NCBI GenBank assembly: GCA_003241645.1
Contig: QFOX01000036.1
Coordinates: forward strand, 1-21,604
Source: Azospirillum brasilense
Lineage (GTDB): Bacteria; Pseudomonadota; Alphaproteobacteria; Rickettsiales; UBA3002
Direction of reading: 5' to 3'
Length of the DNA: 21,604 nucleotides
Part shown: positions 1 through 7,847 of the stretch, piece by piece
Numbering within the stretch: position 1 is the stretch's first letter
How the letters are laid out: each line of letters starts with the position of its first letter
The notes under the pieces: generated by a model
Database searches by the model: none
Seen by the model: only the letters and a program-made list of their open reading frames with translations
Told to the model about the DNA's origin: nothing
Position numbers and translations under genes: made by a program

Positions 1-110
1 TGGATCAGCGATTGGCCGCCGAGAATGCCACCCGCCAAAAGCCCAATGATTACAAGGACAATGGAAAGCTCGATGAGGGTAAAGCCATGGCGCTGCATGG
101 TTAACACCAT
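1..110 (-). CDS. Type IV pilin / type II secretion pseudopilin, N-terminal fragment
   Basis: This gene reads leftward and is cut by the window edge after 36 codons. The visible part is a short basic leader followed by GFTLIELSIVLVIIGLLAGG, the class III prepilin signal: cleavage after Gly, Phe at +1, Glu at +5, then one long hydrophobic helix. Such proteins are processed by a prepilin peptidase and assembled into type IV pili or a type II secretion pseudopilus. The start may be the ATG at 110 or the in-frame ATG at 98, which gives the more usual leader MQRHG; neither has a clear ribosome binding site. It lies 40 bp downstream of dxs on the same strand. Which pilin or pseudopilin it is cannot be told from the fragment. 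Confidence 0.85.
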   Translation of the reverse strand, partial: MVLTMQRHGFTLIELSIVLVIIGLLAGGILGGQSLI

Positions 111-121
111 AGCCCAGAATT

Positions 122-145
122 AATAAATGCACAAAGCATTTTATT
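122..145 (-). terminator. AT-rich hairpin after dxs, possible weak terminator
   Basis: An inverted repeat with arms aataaatgc and gcattttatt and a 5-nt loop lies just past the dxs stop, between dxs and the pilin gene. Read leftward, an AT-rich stretch follows it. The stem is short and A/T-rich with no strong T-run, so it may only slow polymerase or may be chance. Confidence 0.3.
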
Positions 146-150
146 AAAAT

Positions 151-2061
151 TTAAGCTGCGGTGCGGTTGCCTTCGGCGCGCAGCCAGCCTTGCACTTGCT
201 CCACGATCTGCGCCGCGTTCAGCCCGGCCTCGTCATACATCTTCGCGGGGCTGTCATGGTGCTGGTAGCAATCCGGTAGGGTCAGGGTGCGCAGTTTTGC
301 GGCCCCATCCAGCCACCCGGCATTGGCGGCGTGGGCCAGCACATGCGCGCCGAAGCCGCCTTGCGCGCCTTCCTCGATGGTCACGACCAGCGCATGGGTG
401 CGCAGCAATTGTTCGATCAGTGCGGCGTCCAGCGGTTTGGCGAAGCGCGCGTCCGCCAGTGTGGCGTTGAGCTGTTCGGCGGCTTTCTGGCATTCACCAA
501 GGCGCGCGCCGAAATTAAGAATGGCCACGTCCTTACCTTCGCGCAGCATGCGTCCTTTGCCGATCTCCAACACCTCGCCACGGGCGGGCAGGGCAAGGCC
601 CAGCCCCTCACCGCGCGGGTAGCGCAGGGCGATTGGCCCGTCGTTATGCGCCGCGGCGGTCGCGGTCATGTGCATCAGCTCGGCTTCGTCGCCCGCCGCC
701 ATGACCACCATGTTGGGCAGGGTGGTGAGGTAGGCCACGTCGAACGAGCCGGCATGGGTCGCGCCGTCGGCACCCACCAGCCCGGCGCGGTCGATCGCAA
801 AGCGCACCGGCAGGTTCTGGATGGCTACGTCATGCACCAGCTGGTCATAGGCGCGTTGCAGAAAGGTGGAATAGATGGCGCAGAAGGGCTTGTAGCCTTC
901 GGCCGCGAGGCCCGCCGCGAAGGTCACGGCATGCTGTTCGGCAATGCCCACGTCGAACATGCGGGTGGGGAAGGCGGCTTCGAACTTATCCAGCCCGGTG
1001 CCGCCCGGCATGGCCGCGGTGATGGCAACGATCGTGTCATCGGCCTGCGCTTCGGCGATGAGTGCTTTCGCGAACACGGACGTGTAGCTGGGCGCACCCG
1101 CGGCGGCAGGCTTTTGCTGGGTGCCGGTGGCCACGTCGAACTTGGTGACGCCGTGGTATTTGTCGTCGCTGGCTTCGGCGGGGGCGTAGCCATGGCCTTT
1201 CTGCGTCACCACATGGATGAGGATAGGGCCGGATTGTTTTTCGTCGCGCACGTTGCGCAGCACCGGCAGCAGGTGGTCGAGGTTGTGGCCGTCCACCGGG
1301 CCGACGTAATAGAAGCCCAGCTCTTCGAACAGCGTGCCGCCCATGGTCATGCCGCGCACGAACTTCTCGGCGTTCTTGGCCATGCGCGCCAGCGGCGTGG
1401 GGAACTTGTTCGCCACGGTTTTTGCGATGTGGCGCATGGTGCGGTAGGAATGCGAGCTGATAAGGCGCGACAGATACGCGCTCATGGCGCCGGTGGGCGG
1501 CGCAATGCTCATGTCGTTATCGTTCAGGATGACGATGAGCCGCGTGCCAAGCGCGCCAGCGTTGTTCATGGCTTCGAAGGCCATGCCCGCGCTCATGGCG
1601 CCATCGCCGATCACGGCGATCACGTCGAAATCATCGCCGCGCATGTCGCGCGCGACGGCCATGCCGAGGCCGGCGGAAATGCTGGTGCTGGAATGGCCCG
1701 CGCCGAACGCGTCGTATTCCGACTCGTCGCGCTTGCAGAAGCCGGAAAGCCCGCCACCCTGACGGATGGTGCGAATGCGTTCGCGCCGCCCGGTGAGGAT
1801 CTTGTGCGGGTAGGCCTGGTGCCCCACGTCCCAGATGATCTTGTCCTTCGGCGTGTTGAACACATGGTGCAGGGCCACGGTGAGTTCCACCACGCCAAGG
1901 CCCGCGCCGAGATGGCCGCCGGTGCTCGCCACCGCATCAATGGTTTCGGCGCGCAGTTCCGCCGCCAGCTGTTTCAGCTCGTCGTCGGTCAGGTTGCGCG
2001 AATCCGCGGGGGTTTTAACCCGGTCCAGCAGGGGCGTCAGCAATGTGGTGTTCTGTGTCAT
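151..2061 (-). CDS. dxs: 1-deoxy-D-xylulose-5-phosphate synthase
   Basis: Condenses pyruvate and glyceraldehyde 3-phosphate to DXP with thiamine diphosphate, the entry step of the MEP isoprenoid pathway and a source for thiamine and pyridoxal. The protein matches Dxs end to end. Numbering from the longest reading (start 2094, 647 aa), it has TGGHLGAGLG near residue 58, the Mg/ThDP motif VIGDGAMSAG (161-170), EAMNNAG, the catalytic-Glu motif GIAEQHAVTF (383-392) and DRAGLVGADGATH (435-447). I prefer the ATG at 2061 (636 aa, MTQNTTLLTPLLDRV) because conservation in the family begins at TPLLDRV. The ATG at 2094 adds 11 residues, and neither start has a good ribosome binding site. The gene follows the outer-membrane-type gene at 2143-2874 on the same strand with an 81-bp gap, so the two could share a transcript. 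Confidence 0.97.
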   Translation of the reverse strand: MTQNTTLLTPLLDRVKTPADSRNLTDDELKQLAAELRAETIDAVASTGGHLGAGLGVVELTVALHHVFNTPKDKIIWDVGHQAYPHKILTGRRERIRTIRQGGGLSGFCKRDESEYDAFGAGHSSTSISAGLGMAVARDMRGDDFDVIAVIGDGAMSAGMAFEAMNNAGALGTRLIVILNDNDMSIAPPTGAMSAYLSRLISSHSYRTMRHIAKTVANKFPTPLARMAKNAEKFVRGMTMGGTLFEELGFYYVGPVDGHNLDHLLPVLRNVRDEKQSGPILIHVVTQKGHGYAPAEASDDKYHGVTKFDVATGTQQKPAAAGAPSYTSVFAKALIAEAQADDTIVAITAAMPGGTGLDKFEAAFPTRMFDVGIAEQHAVTFAAGLAAEGYKPFCAIYSTFLQRAYDQLVHDVAIQNLPVRFAIDRAGLVGADGATHAGSFDVAYLTTLPNMVVMAAGDEAELMHMTATAAAHNDGPIALRYPRGEGLGLALPARGEVLEIGKGRMLREGKDVAILNFGARLGECQKAAEQLNATLADARFAKPLDAALIEQLLRTHALVVTIEEGAQGGFGAHVLAHAANAGWLDGAAKLRTLTLPDCYQHHDSPAKMYDEAGLNAAQIVEQVQGWLRAEGNRTAA

Positions 2062-2142
2062 AAAGCCCGCTTGGCTTAAGGAATTCCGCGGCATTAGGCA
2101 AGTGCCATTGCGTGCAGAACCTGCGTCTTTTCTGTGCAGGCG

Positions 2143-2874
2143 CTAGAATTGCTGCAGGTATTGCACGATGATCTTGGTCGAATGGTCGGGCGCGGCGTCG
2201 GTCAGCCCCTGATAATAGCCCGCCGAATAGGCGATGCTGCCCACCTCGCTGATGGGCCATGCGCCGTAGAATGCCGGGCCGATCTCGTGCGGCTGGTCGC
2301 TGAAGCTGGTCAGGTTGTTCAACTGGCCGGGCACGGTGAAATATTCGATACCGGGGTTGAAGCGCGGATCGAGCTGGTACAGCGCATTCATGGCGACGCG
2401 CATTTCCACGCTTTCGCGGCGTTGCGCGCCGAATTCGCGGCGCAGGCCAAGGTTGCCGCCCAGCATCCAGTCGCCCTGGCGGCGCTGCACAAGGCCGCGC
2501 ACATGCAGGTCGTCGGCCCCGTCGTCGGTGCGGTGGGTGTAGCGCGCCTGCACGCCGCTGGCGAACCAGTGATCCTTCTGTTCGGTCAGCTCGTAGCGCG
2601 CGCGGATGCCGGGGCCGAAGCTTTCCGTGTCGTCGAACTGGTGGTTGGCGGAATAGGCAATGGAAATATCCAGATCATCGGTCACGCCGGTGCCGATCTG
2701 CACGCGGTGGCGCTGGCTGTTATCCTGCGAGGGGTCGTCGCCATCGAGCGAGCCGGTCAGCAGGTATTCCAGCTGCATGCGGTCCTTCACCACCGCGGGC
2801 GCATTGATCTTTTCAACGGCCAGCGCCGGACTGGCAAGCAGAGTGAAACAAACGGCAATAGGTACGTGGCGCAT
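2143..2874 (-). CDS. Putative outer-membrane beta-barrel protein, function unknown
   Basis: A 243-aa protein with a clear Sec signal: MRHVPIAVCFTLLASPALA, with predicted cleavage after the ALA at residue 19. The mature part has alternating polar and hydrophobic stretches rich in Tyr, Arg, Asp and Gly, such as VQIGTGVTDDLDISIAYSA and WMLGGNLGLRREF. It ends in Phe (IVQYLQQF), the usual end of outer-membrane beta-barrels. These traits suggest a small barrel, but I do not recognise the family or a substrate. The ATG at 2874 is chosen because GGAAG lies 5 bases upstream and the signal peptide starts there; a longer in-frame reading to 2940 has neither. It is divergent from the SulP gene and upstream of dxs. 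Confidence 0.75.
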   Translation of the reverse strand: MRHVPIAVCFTLLASPALAVEKINAPAVVKDRMQLEYLLTGSLDGDDPSQDNSQRHRVQIGTGVTDDLDISIAYSANHQFDDTESFGPGIRARYELTEQKDHWFASGVQARYTHRTDDGADDLHVRGLVQRRQGDWMLGGNLGLRREFGAQRRESVEMRVAMNALYQLDPRFNPGIEYFTVPGQLNNLTSFSDQPHEIGPAFYGAWPISEVGSIAYSAGYYQGLTDAAPDHSTKIIVQYLQQF

Positions 2875-2959
2875 AATCTTCCATGGTAAAAGCACGTTAT
2901 ACGTGACGAACCTCGCCATCAAATTGCCATCGCTATACAAAATGGTAATCTAACTTTCC

Positions 2960-2989
2960 TTGTTACCTGCGGGTCTGCGGCCTTATATT
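2960..2989 (+). promoter_or_regulatory. Candidate promoter for the SulP gene
   Basis: TTGTTA at 2960-2965 and TATATT at 2984-2989 are separated by 18 bp and lie upstream of the SulP ribosome binding site AAGGAG (3003-3008). They fit a housekeeping -35/-10 pair, though chance matches at this level are common in an AT-richer gap. The gap from 2875 to 3015 separates divergent genes and must also hold the leftward promoter, for which I see no clear match. Confidence 0.4.
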
Positions 2990-3015
2990 GCAATGCAGCA
3001 GTTAAGGAGAAACGC

Positions 3016-4593
3016 ATGCCGACCGTACCCAAAGGATTTTTTGCCAACTGGCGCTATGACCTGCCCGCATCGCTGGTGGTGTTCCTGGTGGCATTGCCGC
3101 TGTGCCTTGGCATTGCGCTGGCTTCGGGCGCGCCGCTGTTCTCCGGCCTCATCGCCGGTATCGTGGGCGGCATCGTGGTGGGAGCGCTCAGCAAATCGCC
3201 GCTTTCAGTCAGCGGCCCAGCCGCGGGTTTGACCGTTATCGTGTTCGCGGCCATCCAGCAATTGCCCACGTTCGAGGCGTTCCTGCTCGCCGTCATGCTG
3301 GCCGGTGCCATGCAGATGGCGCTGGGCGCGGCGCGCGCCGGGGTGCTGGGCGATTTCATTCCCAACTCGGTCATCACCGGCATGCTGGCGGCCATCGGCC
3401 TCATCCTCATTATGAAGCAACTGCCCCACGCGCTTGGCTACGACGCCAACGTCTTCGGCGGTGAAACCCTGCATGCGGGCGATATTTCGCATGGGGTGGC
3501 AAGCATCAAGGCGGTCATCGAAACCATCCTGCCGGGGGCGGCGTTCATTGCCATCACCTCCATCGTCTTCCTGTTCTGGTGGGACAAGAAACAACCCAAA
3601 TTCAAGAATTTCCTGCGCTACATTCCCGGCCCGCTGGTGGTGGTGGGTTACGGCATCGCCGCGAACGCGCTGTTCCATGCGTACCTTCCCGGCTGGGCGC
3701 TGCAGGCCTCGCACATGGTGGCGGTGCCGGTGGCCAGCTCGGTGCCGGAATTCCTGGCGCAGTTCAAAACGCCGGATTTCTCGCAGATCAGCAACGGCAC
3801 GGTGTGGACCGTGGCTATCACGCTGGCGCTGGTCGCCAGCATCGAGAGCTTGCTGAGCATCGAGGCGATCGACAAACTCGACCCCTACAAGCGCGTGACC
3901 CCCACCAACCGCGAACTGGTGGCGCAGGGCGCGGGCAACATGGTGAGCGGGCTGGTGGGCGGCCTGCCGCTGACCTCGGTGATCGTGCGCAGCTCGGCCA
4001 ACGTCAGCTCCGGTGCGCGTAGCAAGCTCTCCGCCATCACGCATGGTCTGTTGCTGCTTGGCTCGGTCATTGCCATTCCCATGGTGCTGAACCTCATTCC
4101 GCTTGCGGCGCTGGCGGCAGTGCTGATCTCGGTGGGTTACAAACTCACCAAACCGGCACTTTATGTGAAGAAATACAAAAAAGGTGCTTCGCACTTCCTG
4201 CCGTTCGTGGTGACGGTGGGTGCCATCCTGCTGACCGACCTGCTGGTGGGCATCGGCATTGGTGTGGTGGTTGGGGTGACCTTCATCCTCATCCAGAGCT
4301 TCCGCTCGGCCGCCACGAAAGTGACCGAGGGGAACACGCACCTCATCGCGTTCCACAAGGACCTGTTCTTCATCCATAAATACGAGCTGAAGCGCATGCT
4401 CAGCCTGTTGCCGAACGATGCGCAGGTGACGCTGGACCTCACCCGCGTCAACTACATCGACAAAGACAACGTGGAGATCATCAACGATTTTGCCGAGAGC
4501 GCGAACTTCCGCGGTATCAGCCTGACCGTGCGCACCAACCCTGAAGCCGCGCAGTTGCTCGATCTCTCGCCGAACCTGAAACTTGCGGCCTAG
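3016..4593 (+). CDS. SulP-family inorganic anion transporter
   Basis: A 525-aa inner-membrane permease of the SulP (SLC26-like) family, whose members move sulfate, bicarbonate or other anions. It shows many hydrophobic segments, the SulP-type SVSGPAAGLTVIV (64-76), FIPNSVITGMLAAIG (114-128), and the conserved stretch around GGLPLTSVIVRSSANVSSGA. A C-terminal STAS-like domain follows from about residue 445, with VTLDLTRVNYIDKDNVEII; at about 80 residues it is short for a STAS domain. AAGGAG 7 bases before the ATG supports the start. The substrate cannot be read from sequence. Relatives of this subtype are often next to or fused with carbonic anhydrase, which suggests bicarbonate, but no carbonic anhydrase gene is present here. 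The L,D-transpeptidase-like gene follows 24 bp downstream. Confidence 0.93.
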   Translation: MPTVPKGFFANWRYDLPASLVVFLVALPLCLGIALASGAPLFSGLIAGIVGGIVVGALSKSPLSVSGPAAGLTVIVFAAIQQLPTFEAFLLAVMLAGAMQMALGAARAGVLGDFIPNSVITGMLAAIGLILIMKQLPHALGYDANVFGGETLHAGDISHGVASIKAVIETILPGAAFIAITSIVFLFWWDKKQPKFKNFLRYIPGPLVVVGYGIAANALFHAYLPGWALQASHMVAVPVASSVPEFLAQFKTPDFSQISNGTVWTVAITLALVASIESLLSIEAIDKLDPYKRVTPTNRELVAQGAGNMVSGLVGGLPLTSVIVRSSANVSSGARSKLSAITHGLLLLGSVIAIPMVLNLIPLAALAAVLISVGYKLTKPALYVKKYKKGASHFLPFVVTVGAILLTDLLVGIGIGVVVGVTFILIQSFRSAATKVTEGNTHLIAFHKDLFFIHKYELKRMLSLLPNDAQVTLDLTRVNYIDKDNVEIINDFAESANFRGISLTVRTNPEAAQLLDLSPNLKLAA

Positions 4594-4617
4594 GCACGGT
4601 TGTGGCAGCATGGGGGT

Positions 4618-5121
4618 ATGCTGGAACATATCCTCGTTGATGCGCACGGCCTGCATGCAGGGCAAAAAACCTACCCGATCCGGGTGGGGCGGGCCGGCTT
4701 CACGACCGATAAGCACGAAGGCGACCTGAAAACGCCCATCGGCACGTTCCCCATGCGGCAGCTTTTCTACCGCCCGGATCGTTTTACCAGTGCGCCCGCG
4801 ACGCGGCTTCGTACCACGCCGCTGCACCCGCATGATGGCTGGTGCGACGACGCGTCGCACGCCGCCTATAATCGTGCGGTGACGCTGCCCTTCAGCGCGC
4901 GCCACGAAAAACTCTGGCGCGACGACCATGTGTATGACCTGATCGTGCCGCTGGGCTACAATGACGGGCCCATCATTCCCGGGCGCGGTAGTGCCATTTT
5001 CATGCACCTGATGCGCGATGACGGCGTGGGCACCGAAGGTTGCGTGGCACTGAAGCGGGCTGATCTACTGGAACTGCTGGCGCAATGCAGTGCAGCCACG
5101 CAGGTGGAAATTCGCGGGTAA
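4618..5121 (+). CDS. L,D-transpeptidase (YkuD-fold) family protein
   Basis: A 167-aa protein with the YkuD/L,D-transpeptidase active site: H130 in FMHLMRDD and Cys142 in GTEGCVALKRADL, preceded by TPIGTFPMRQLF (39-50) and the subfamily motif DGWCDD (73-78). Known family members make 3-3 peptidoglycan cross-links or attach proteins to peptidoglycan, with Cys as nucleophile. There is no signal peptide or membrane helix, unlike most periplasmic members, so export is unclear. The ATG at 4618 is preferred; a TTG at 4600 would add six residues with no better ribosome binding site. The gene follows the SulP gene by 24 bp and ends exactly where the opposite-strand gene ends (stops at 5119-5121 and 5122-5124). 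Confidence 0.88.
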   Translation: MLEHILVDAHGLHAGQKTYPIRVGRAGFTTDKHEGDLKTPIGTFPMRQLFYRPDRFTSAPATRLRTTPLHPHDGWCDDASHAAYNRAVTLPFSARHEKLWRDDHVYDLIVPLGYNDGPIIPGRGSAIFMHLMRDDGVGTEGCVALKRADLLELLAQCSAATQVEIRG

Positions 5122-6603
5122 CTAGCGTTCCATGGGGGCCACTTCGTGGCCTTTGTCGTGAATGGATTTTTGCAATGCGTTCAGGTCCGAGGTGAGGCGG
5201 CCAAGGCTGCAGAATTCGCGGTTCAGGAATTGCCGACGTTCCGGGTTTGGCAGCATTTCACCCGCACCAAGCACACGCTTGCTGCGCGTGCGCTCATCGC
5301 TGGTGATGAACTGGCGGGTGAGGAATTCTTCCATCGGATCGTCGCTGCAGATCTGCGGCACCCAGATGTCGGGCGCGTGTTCGTCGCACGGCATGCGGGT
5401 GTAGGCGGTGCGTTCCATCAGCTTCACGCCGCATGTCAGCAGGCTGCGCAATTCCGACACTTCGCTGCCGGTGTTACGCCCCACGCGCCGCATGGATTGC
5501 AGCAAACCGTTCTCGCCATTGAACAGCCCGGTCAGCAAGGATTTGCGGCGGAACACTTCGCTGTAGGCCGCGTCATCGCTGCGGATGCAGGCGCGCCCGC
5601 GGCACAAATTGGCGTATTCATCCAGCCGGGTCAGCACGTCGCGCACGCTGTGCAGGTCATAATCGCCGCCGCGTTCGCGCAGGAAGTTCTGGATGGAATG
5701 CTCGAACAGCGCCGCCGTGGGTTCGGTGGTAATGGCGCGCGTAAGTTCCGCATGCACCTTGTCGATGGATTCAATGCTCCAGCCGATCTTCTGCGTGATG
5801 CCGCCGCGCACGAAATCCTCGTTCTTCTCGTTGGCGATGCGCAGGCCTTTGCCGATCTCGCGCACCAGGTCGATGAGGATACCGTCGCGATCGATCTTTT
5901 TATCCGTCAGCAGAATGGTGCGCAAATAGGGCGTGTAGGCAGGGTGGATCATGAATTTGTAATAGCCGATGGCCTCGGCGCGCAGCTGCTCCACCTCTTT
6001 GTCGCTGAGCGTGCGCACGGTGCGCTCGGTGGGTTCGGGCGTGCCGGACTCCATACGTTCTTCATAGCTCATGCGGCCGGTGAGGTGCTGGTATTCGGTC
6101 TTCACCCCCTCGGTGTTGCGCTGGTAGATCATGCGGCCCAGCATTTCCAGCCGGGTAATGATGGCGCCGGTGATGATCTTGAACTGCGCGGCCTTCTCGG
6201 CCAGCTGGGTGTGGGTGCCCTCGGGCATCTGGTCGAAGGTAATGATGTCCGTTTCGATCTGCGCGCGTGAGCGCAGCACGCCGAGCTCCGGTTGCGCATT
6301 GTTGATGAACGCCCGGGCCCGGTCGATGATGAGTTCCTCGTTGCGCTCGTCAAGGCGCGAGCGGTCCATCACGTCGCGGCTGGGCGCGTAATACGGAATC
6401 ATGTAGCCGTTGGGCGTCACGCCGTAATCCTGCCGCGTGCCTTTGAGGATAATGCGGCGGGGCGTCGCGTCGTCCGGCAGGCCGAAACGTTCACGCAACG
6501 TGGCGTCCAGTTTCGCGCCGGCATAGGGCCACGCCGTGCAGGGCGCATGGCCCCGCATCGTGTCATAGGCTTTCTCGTGCCGTACCTCGAAAATCTCGCT
6601 CAT
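5122..6603 (-). CDS. Hypothetical protein, 493 aa, soluble and mostly helical
   Basis: I do not recognise this protein. It starts MSEIFEVRHEKAYDTMRGHA, has no signal peptide and no membrane segment, and is rich in charged residues with long amphipathic stretches, suggesting a cytosolic, largely alpha-helical fold. Seven cysteines are seen (22, 334, 339, 391, 406, 419, 465); 334 and 339 form a Cys-x4-Cys in LCRGRACIRSDD and 406 lies in MPCDEHAPD. No nucleotide-binding or known catalytic motif is obvious. The ATG at 6603 is preferred; an in-frame ATG at 6666 would add a 21-residue tail unlike the rest. Base composition matches its neighbours, so recent transfer is not indicated. It is divergent from nadA and abuts the L,D-transpeptidase gene tail to tail. 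Confidence 0.8.
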   Translation of the reverse strand: MSEIFEVRHEKAYDTMRGHAPCTAWPYAGAKLDATLRERFGLPDDATPRRIILKGTRQDYGVTPNGYMIPYYAPSRDVMDRSRLDERNEELIIDRARAFINNAQPELGVLRSRAQIETDIITFDQMPEGTHTQLAEKAAQFKIITGAIITRLEMLGRMIYQRNTEGVKTEYQHLTGRMSYEERMESGTPEPTERTVRTLSDKEVEQLRAEAIGYYKFMIHPAYTPYLRTILLTDKKIDRDGILIDLVREIGKGLRIANEKNEDFVRGGITQKIGWSIESIDKVHAELTRAITTEPTAALFEHSIQNFLRERGGDYDLHSVRDVLTRLDEYANLCRGRACIRSDDAAYSEVFRRKSLLTGLFNGENGLLQSMRRVGRNTGSEVSELRSLLTCGVKLMERTAYTRMPCDEHAPDIWVPQICSDDPMEEFLTRQFITSDERTRSKRVLGAGEMLPNPERRQFLNREFCSLGRLTSDLNALQKSIHDKGHEVAPMER

Positions 6604-6639
6604 GCTCAGGGATTTAGCGGATGTGGTGGGCAGGGGCCA

Positions 6640-6695
6640 ATGACAGTTGCATGACATTCCCAGCATGTGGCGACGGGAAATCCTTGATTTTCCGT
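6640..6695. promoter_or_regulatory. Possible operator: tandem ATGACA and imperfect palindrome upstream of nadA
   Basis: In the 114-bp gap between the divergent 493-aa gene and nadA, ATGACA occurs at 6640-6645 and again at 6651-6656, an 11-bp period (one helical turn). Next is an imperfect palindrome with 9-bp arms acgggaaat (6673-6681) and attttccgt (6687-6695), 5-bp loop and one mismatch, ending 22 bp before the nadA ATG. The position suits a regulator binding site; the regulator is unknown. Alphaproteobacterial nad genes can be controlled by NadQ, but I cannot match a motif. Confidence 0.35.
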
Positions 6696-6717
6696 GGCGT
6701 TGGCCTAAATCACCCGC

Positions 6718-7725
6718 ATGGAAACATTACTTGCCCCGGCCGCTGCCGCCCCGCGCATTCCCTCGAACCTCGAGGAGGAGATCGCGCGGCTGAAGCGTGA
6801 GATGAACGCGGTCATCCTTGCGCATTACTACCAGGAAGACGATCTGCAGGACATTGCCGACTATATCGGCGACTCGCTGGAGCTGGCGCGTCGCGCCGCT
6901 GAAACGGATGCGGATGTGATCGTGTTCTGCGGCGTGAAGTTCATGGCCGAGGGCGCGAAAATTTTGAACCCCACCAAGAAAGTGCTTCTGCCGGACCTGC
7001 GCGCGGGCTGCTCGCTGGAAATTTCCTGTCCGCCGCAGCAGTTCAAGGCCTTCCGTGAAGCGCACCCCGAGCATATCGCCATTACCTACATCAACTGCTC
7101 GGCGGAAATTAAAGCGCTGTCCGACATCATCGTGACCTCCAGCAACGCCGAAGCCATTCTGGCGCAGCTGCCGAAAGACCAGAAAATTATCTTCGCGCCG
7201 GATAAATTCCTTGGCGGCTACCTGAATAAGAAAACCGGCCGCGATATGCTGCTGTGGGATGGCTCCTGCATGGTGCATGAACGTTTTTCTGAGCAGGAAC
7301 TCATTAAGCTGAAAGTAGCGCACCCCGCCGCGCACGTGATCGCCCACCCGGAATGCCCAGAAAGCCTGCTTGGCCACGCGCACCATGTGGGCAGCACCAG
7401 CAGCCTGCTGAAATTCACCGAGGACCGCCCCGGCGAAAGCTTCATTGTGCTGACCGAAGCGGGCATCCTGCACCAGATGGAAAAGCGCTCGCCCGGCAGC
7501 CAGTTCCACCCCGTGCCCAGCGCGCTGGATGGTGGCGCCTGCGTGAGCTGCAATACCTGCCCGTTCATGAAGCTGAACACGATGGAAAAACTGTATCTGT
7601 GCATGCGCGACCAGACGCCGGAGCTGGAACTGCCGCCGGAGCTGATCGTGGCGGCGAAGAAGCCGCTCGACCGCATGCTGGAGATGAGTAAGAACATCGC
7701 CCCCACGGCGATCAAGCAGGGGTAG
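6718..7725 (+). CDS. nadA: Quinolinate synthase A
   Basis: Condenses iminoaspartate with dihydroxyacetone phosphate to quinolinate, the second step of de novo NAD synthesis; a cytosolic [4Fe-4S] enzyme. The 335-aa protein shows the whole NadA pattern: AHYYQEDDLQDIADYIGDSL (35-54), LRAGCSLE with Cys98, WDGSCMVHERF with Cys184, HPECPESLL (210-218), VGSTSSLL, and CVSCNTCPFMKLN with Cys275, Cys278 and Cys281. By analogy with E. coli NadA (Cys113, Cys200, Cys297), Cys98, Cys184 and Cys281 should hold the cluster. The ATG at 6718 lacks a strong ribosome binding site, but no other start fits. nadC lies 2.8 kb downstream on the same strand; the usual neighbour nadB (L-aspartate oxidase) is not seen. 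Confidence 0.97.
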   Translation: METLLAPAAAAPRIPSNLEEEIARLKREMNAVILAHYYQEDDLQDIADYIGDSLELARRAAETDADVIVFCGVKFMAEGAKILNPTKKVLLPDLRAGCSLEISCPPQQFKAFREAHPEHIAITYINCSAEIKALSDIIVTSSNAEAILAQLPKDQKIIFAPDKFLGGYLNKKTGRDMLLWDGSCMVHERFSEQELIKLKVAHPAAHVIAHPECPESLLGHAHHVGSTSSLLKFTEDRPGESFIVLTEAGILHQMEKRSPGSQFHPVPSALDGGACVSCNTCPFMKLNTMEKLYLCMRDQTPELELPPELIVAAKKPLDRMLEMSKNIAPTAIKQG

Positions 7726-7739
7726 GGATTACCACGCAG

Positions 7740-7819
7740 GTCATCCCCGCGGAGGCGGGGATCCATGATCGATGCATGGTGAAGTGAATGTCATGGATTC
7801 CCGCCTACGCGGGAATGAC
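7740..7819. repeat. Paired palindromic repeat 1 (nadA to DUF2125-like gap)
   Basis: Left arm 7740-7765 (GTCATCCCCGC, 4-nt loop, GCGGGGATCCA) and right arm 7794-7819 (TGGATTCCCGC, loop, GCGGGAATGAC) face each other across a 28-bp spacer. Each arm is a hairpin, and the ends GTCAT/ATCCA and TGGAT/ATGAC are reverse complements. It lies between nadA and the next gene, whose ribosome binding site starts 15 bp further on. Confidence 0.9.
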
Positions 7820-7847
7820 AATAATAAGACTTCTAGAGGAGTGATTG

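Noticed and set aside
331..2079. Long plus-strand open frame of about 580 codons opposite dxs
   Set aside because: Antisense shadow of a GC-rich gene; its translation is His/Arg/Gly-rich without family motifs, while dxs on the other strand matches Dxs throughout.
3205..5007. 600-codon minus-strand open frame opposite the SulP and transpeptidase genes
   Set aside because: It spans two clear genes and their boundary, and its translation is an unbroken His/Arg/Gln-rich string typical of shadow frames.
5146..6270. 374-codon plus-strand open frame opposite the 493-aa unknown gene
   Set aside because: Considered because the minus-strand gene is itself unknown. The minus-strand product has balanced, protein-like composition, whereas the plus-strand one is Ala/His/Val-skewed like the other shadows.
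7740..7819. Rho-independent terminator after nadA
   Set aside because: The hairpins are not followed by a T-run and match the dispersed repeat pairs, so they are listed as repeats; a terminator side effect remains possible.
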